Both the position numbers and the translations under genes were made by a program. Positions 15,682 to 17,914 of a stretch of 17,914 bases of DNA are shown piece by piece. This DNA comes from DATCVA01 sp036567205 (GTDB lineage: Bacteria; Pseudomonadota; Gammaproteobacteria; Burkholderiales; Burkholderiaceae_B), in the NCBI GenBank assembly GCA_036567205.1, contig DATCVA010000019.1, positions 1 through 17,914 on the forward strand, written 5' to 3'. Each line of letters begins with the position of its first letter. Positions within the stretch are counted from its first letter, which is position 1. The notes under the pieces are model-generated. The model was not told the DNA's origin. It was given only the letters and a program-made list of their open reading frames with translations, and did no database searches.

Positions 15682-16821
15682 TTATCCAGCTTGTATACTT
15701 TCTTGTGAGGCAACGACTTGGCTTAAAACATCCAAAATCATTGCTTGTGAGATAGTGTCGAGTGTTGGAAAAATAGGCAGGCACAGAACTCGTTCAGAAA
15801 TGTTACGCGCCACAAATAAACCGCCGCTTTGTGCCGACTCTTTGCCTCTATACATCGGAAAATCACTTATCAATGGATAAAAATAACGGCGCACATAAAT
15901 ATTATTATTACGAAAAACTTGATATAGCTCGTCGCGGCTTAATGGGTAATCATCTTCAACCAATATTGGGTAATAAGAATAGTTAGCTTTAGCTTGGCCC
16001 GCATCTCCAAGAATACGAATGCCTCTTATTTTCTTCAATTGTTTGTTATATGACTCAGCAATTTCTTTGCGTTGCGCAATCGCTTGATCTACATATTTCA
16101 ACTGCAACAACCCCATTGCAGCGTTGATCTCGCTCATTTTTCCATTAATACCCGAGGCCACCACTGTAACCTCGTCAACAAAGCCAAAGTTCTTCAACCG
16201 GTCTATACGCTGCTTAGTTTTGGCATCGGGGCAAACTATTGCGCCGCCTTCAAAGGTATTAAATACCTTGGTGGCATGGAAGCTTAAGACGCTCAAATCA
16301 CCATGCCGTAAAATACTGCCGCCCTCGTCTTCCACACCAAAAGCGTGGGCCGCATCGTAAATCACGCGAAGGTTGTAACGGTCGGCAATGTCTTGAATTG
16401 CTTGGGTATCGCACGGGTTGCCATAGCAGTGCACCGGCAGGATGGCGGTAGTGTTCGGCGTAATCGCGGCTTCGATTTTTTTTGTGTCAAGATTCAGTGT
16501 GTCTGGATCAATATCGACAAATATCGGTCTTATGCCATTCCACAATAAGGAATGCGCTGTCGCTACAAATGAATACGGTGTAGTAATGACTTCACCGGTA
16601 ATACGCAAAGCCTGCAATGCCGTCAACAGCGCAATCGTGCCATTGTTAAACAAGGCAATGTGCTCTACTCCCAGATACTCGCACAGAGCCTGCTCAAGCT
16701 GCTGATGCATGGGGCCGCCGTTGGTGAGTACCTTACTCTCCCAGATGCTCTCTAGATAAGGAATAAATTCTTGTAGCGGAGGCAGGTAGGGTTGGGTGAC
16801 GTATATAGGACGATCGCTCAT
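15682..16821 (-). CDS. DegT/DnrJ/EryC1/StrS-family sugar aminotransferase (VioA-like)
   Basis: This PLP enzyme of 379 residues transfers an amino group to a keto-sugar nucleotide. By overall likeness to VioA-type proteins, the likely reaction is dTDP-4-keto-6-deoxyglucose to dTDP-4-amino-4,6-dideoxyglucose (viosamine/Qui4N). Visible features are VTQPYLPPLQEF and LTNGGPMHQQLE near the start, FNNGTIALLTALQAL (58-72), TPYSFVATAHS (81-91), FVDIDPDTLNLD, YDAAHAFGVE (155-164, PLP-contacting Asp156) and SFHATKVFNTFEGG (180-193) with Lys185 as the PLP Schiff-base Lys. ATG at 16821 has only a weak GAG upstream. It is the first gene of the minus-strand set, 121 bases before the carrier protein. It is visibly more AT-rich than the chemoreceptor and flagellin, which hints at a different origin. 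The product assignment among 4-amino sugars is inference. Confidence 0.92.
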   Translation of the reverse strand: MSDRPIYVTQPYLPPLQEFIPYLESIWESKVLTNGGPMHQQLEQALCEYLGVEHIALFNNGTIALLTALQALRITGEVITTPYSFVATAHSLLWNGIRPIFVDIDPDTLNLDTKKIEAAITPNTTAILPVHCYGNPCDTQAIQDIADRYNLRVIYDAAHAFGVEDEGGSILRHGDLSVLSFHATKVFNTFEGGAIVCPDAKTKQRIDRLKNFGFVDEVTVVASGINGKMSEINAAMGLLQLKYVDQAIAQRKEIAESYNKQLKKIRGIRILGDAGQAKANYSYYPILVEDDYPLSRDELYQVFRNNNIYVRRYFYPLISDFPMYRGKESAQSGGLFVARNISERVLCLPIFPTLDTISQAMILDVLSQVVASQESIQAG

Positions 16822-17611
16822 TACACACTCATGGTTAGCGACTACTTTGTAAGATACCTCACCGCTGGTGGGTCATGCACGAACATGCTATTGCCATATT
16901 CACTTGCCACCAGACATTGGAATTCGGTCATCCCGCGTTTGCACAGCAAGCAAAAAGCGTGAGCTAGATTAACAAAAACATCTTGGTTGCAATCGGTTGA
17001 ACTATGGCTTAATCAGGCCGAAGTAAGTCAGATATCCCGACTTCGACAGTCACGACCACAAGCCATTGACTTATAAACACCTGCCTTCGAAACGCTCCAC
17101 TACAAATTGATGTAGGCGTCATTCGGAGTCGGTTTTGCGATCTGTGGGCTCTTAAACATGGCCGATTATTCGTCATCCATGGTCGATAGGCCAGCGATTG
17201 GCGCCTGGACCTGCAGCGGCACCTTGAAGCCTTCCTCTATATCGGCTGAGGACATTTGTAGCGGGCAATGATCTCGGACGCGGTCAGTGCCAGAGCTAGT
17301 GTGCTTCGCTAGGGTAACCGTAATGGGTATCGATGATGTGAGCATCGCCATGCTGCAAACGAATATCGCTATTGGCGCTGGATTGATTCTAGTGATACCA
17401 GGATTTACGCTTTGGCCGCCAGGGCTTGTGTTTACCCGCAGGCGATCCGATGGAAATATGAATCAATGAGCATGACTTTCATTCTCGTCACTGGCTGGCC
17501 TGTTTATTGGCTTTTAGGCTGTCGCAAGCTATGTATGTATGTATTTTACTTTTCCGACAGAATCCATTCAGACGAATCGGAATAGTGATCCGTGCGCAAG
17601 CCGCATCAGCC
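16822..17611. other. Region without a convincing gene, possible decay or integration zone
   Basis: In 790 bases I find no frame that I recognise. On the minus strand, 16842-17012 is an open stretch of 56 codons ending in TAG just upstream of the aminotransferase. It reads protein-like at its end (VASEYGNSMFVHDPP) but has no start except an internal ATG at 16931 with a poor ribosome site, and is bounded upstream by an in-frame stop. Other short frames at 17166-17351 (minus) and 17287-17469 (plus) overlap each other and match nothing I know. A short ATGT tandem (about 17531-17544) lies near the right. The aminotransferase promoter must lie here but no clear -35/-10 pair is seen. Confidence 0.5.
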
Positions 17612-17914
17612 TTAATCTGCGGCGCCCAGTACATCTTCCAGCGTACCGGCGACCAGGATGCGACCCGTCCAGTCGGATAACGCCGCTTCATCGGCCGCCT
17701 CCAGCCGGGCCTTCGCCCAGGACGGCAAGGGACCGAATTTCAGAACCATCAACTGCTGCAAAGTCATCAGCTTGCCGCGCAGTTCGCCCTGTTCTATTCC
17801 GCGTTCCATACCGCGCTCTTCGGCCCGCCGCTCAATACTTGTCACATAAGCCACGTTATGCTCCTTTTCTATCGCTTCCAGCGCTTGTTCGAATGCCGGC
17901 TCCAGCGCCGGCGG
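17612..17914 (-). CDS. Rpn-family nuclease/putative transposase, C-terminal part (DUF4351-like), N-terminus beyond window
   Basis: The minus-strand frame is open from the right window edge to TAA at 17612, giving the last 100 residues of a larger protein. It shows FEQALEAIEKEHNVAYVTSIERRAEERG, then a charged coiled stretch (MERGIEQGELRGKL), then LQQLMVLKFGPLPSWAKARLEAADEAAL and a Leu/Gly-rich end. This is the usual tail of Rpn/PD-(D/E)XK-type proteins annotated as recombination-promoting nucleases or DUF4351 proteins, which are often multi-copy in Oxalobacteraceae and other bacteria. An internal GTG at 17854 is in frame but is not the real start, because the reading frame and family-typical sequence continue upstream. 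The catalytic domain is outside the window. Its place beside the gene-poor zone fits an island border. Confidence 0.8.
   Translation of the reverse strand, partial: PPALEPAFEQALEAIEKEHNVAYVTSIERRAEERGMERGIEQGELRGKLMTLQQLMVLKFGPLPSWAKARLEAADEAALSDWTGRILVAGTLEDVLGAAD

Noticed and set aside
17166..17469. Overlapping frames at 17166-17351 (minus) and 17287-17469 (plus)
   Set aside because: No recognisable domain, poor ribosome sites and mutual overlap; treated as non-coding or decayed sequence.
17531..17544. ATGT tandem repeat as a phase-variable or CRISPR-like repeat
   Set aside because: Only about three copies, not inside a gene or promoter that I can identify; no spaced direct repeats of CRISPR type exist in the window.
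17600..17625. Hairpin GCCGCA/TGCGGC at the end of the Rpn-type gene as a terminator
   Set aside because: Short stem overlapping the stop codon with a long loop and no T-run on the minus strand.

Overview
The window reads as chromosome of a motile betaproteobacterium, probably Burkholderiales and perhaps Oxalobacteraceae. The grounds are the moderately high G+C chemoreceptor and flagellin genes, a near-consensus sigma-28 (FliA) promoter in front of a Bordetella/Janthinobacterium-like flagellin, and an Rpn/DUF4351-type nuclease fragment of a kind common in that family. The taxon is inferred from general likeness only. The content is best described as a flagellin gene with an attached flagellin-modification (glycosylation) island.

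Layout. At the left edge a methyl-accepting chemotaxis protein (minus strand, C-terminus cut off at base 1) is divergent from fliC (2012-3538, plus). The 322-base gap between them holds the FliA promoter. fliC ends in a strong intrinsic terminator. It is followed on the same strand by a 1172-residue fusion of a methyltransferase, a methyltransferase-regulatory region, a TPR region and a SPINDLY/OGT-type (GT41) glycosyltransferase (3717-7235), then by a family-2 glycosyltransferase with a helical C-terminal half (7302-8381).

Facing these, on the minus strand and transcribed right to left from 16821 to 8620, is a tight set of eight genes: a DegT/VioA-type sugar aminotransferase, an acyl carrier protein, an ANL-family acyl ligase, a LuxE-like acyl-protein synthetase, a LuxC-like acyl reductase, a SAM methyltransferase, a NeuD/PglD-type sugar acyltransferase, and a second SAM methyltransferase with an extra N-terminal nucleotide-fold domain. 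From ACP to acyltransferase the genes overlap by 4 bases or are separated by about 5-10 bases.

Working model (inference). The aminotransferase makes a 4-amino-4,6-dideoxy-hexose nucleotide (viosamine/Qui4N type). The ACP, ligase, LuxE and LuxC set prepares a short acyl or aldehyde group. The NeuD-type enzyme N-acylates the sugar and the methyltransferases O-methylate it. The GT41 fusion and the GT2 enzyme place and extend the sugar on flagellin Ser/Thr residues. From memory, this gene mix resembles the a-type flagellin glycosylation island of Pseudomonas aeruginosa and the viosamine island of P. syringae. The plan is therefore not wholly new, but the methyltransferase-TPR-GT41 fusion next to fliC and the full LuxC/LuxE/ACP/ligase set are unusual. 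No dTDP-glucose synthase or dehydratase genes are present, so precursor supply must come from elsewhere.

The right end (16822-17611) is about 790 bases without a convincing gene, possibly an integration or decay zone. It is followed by the C-terminal part of an Rpn-family protein that runs off the right edge.
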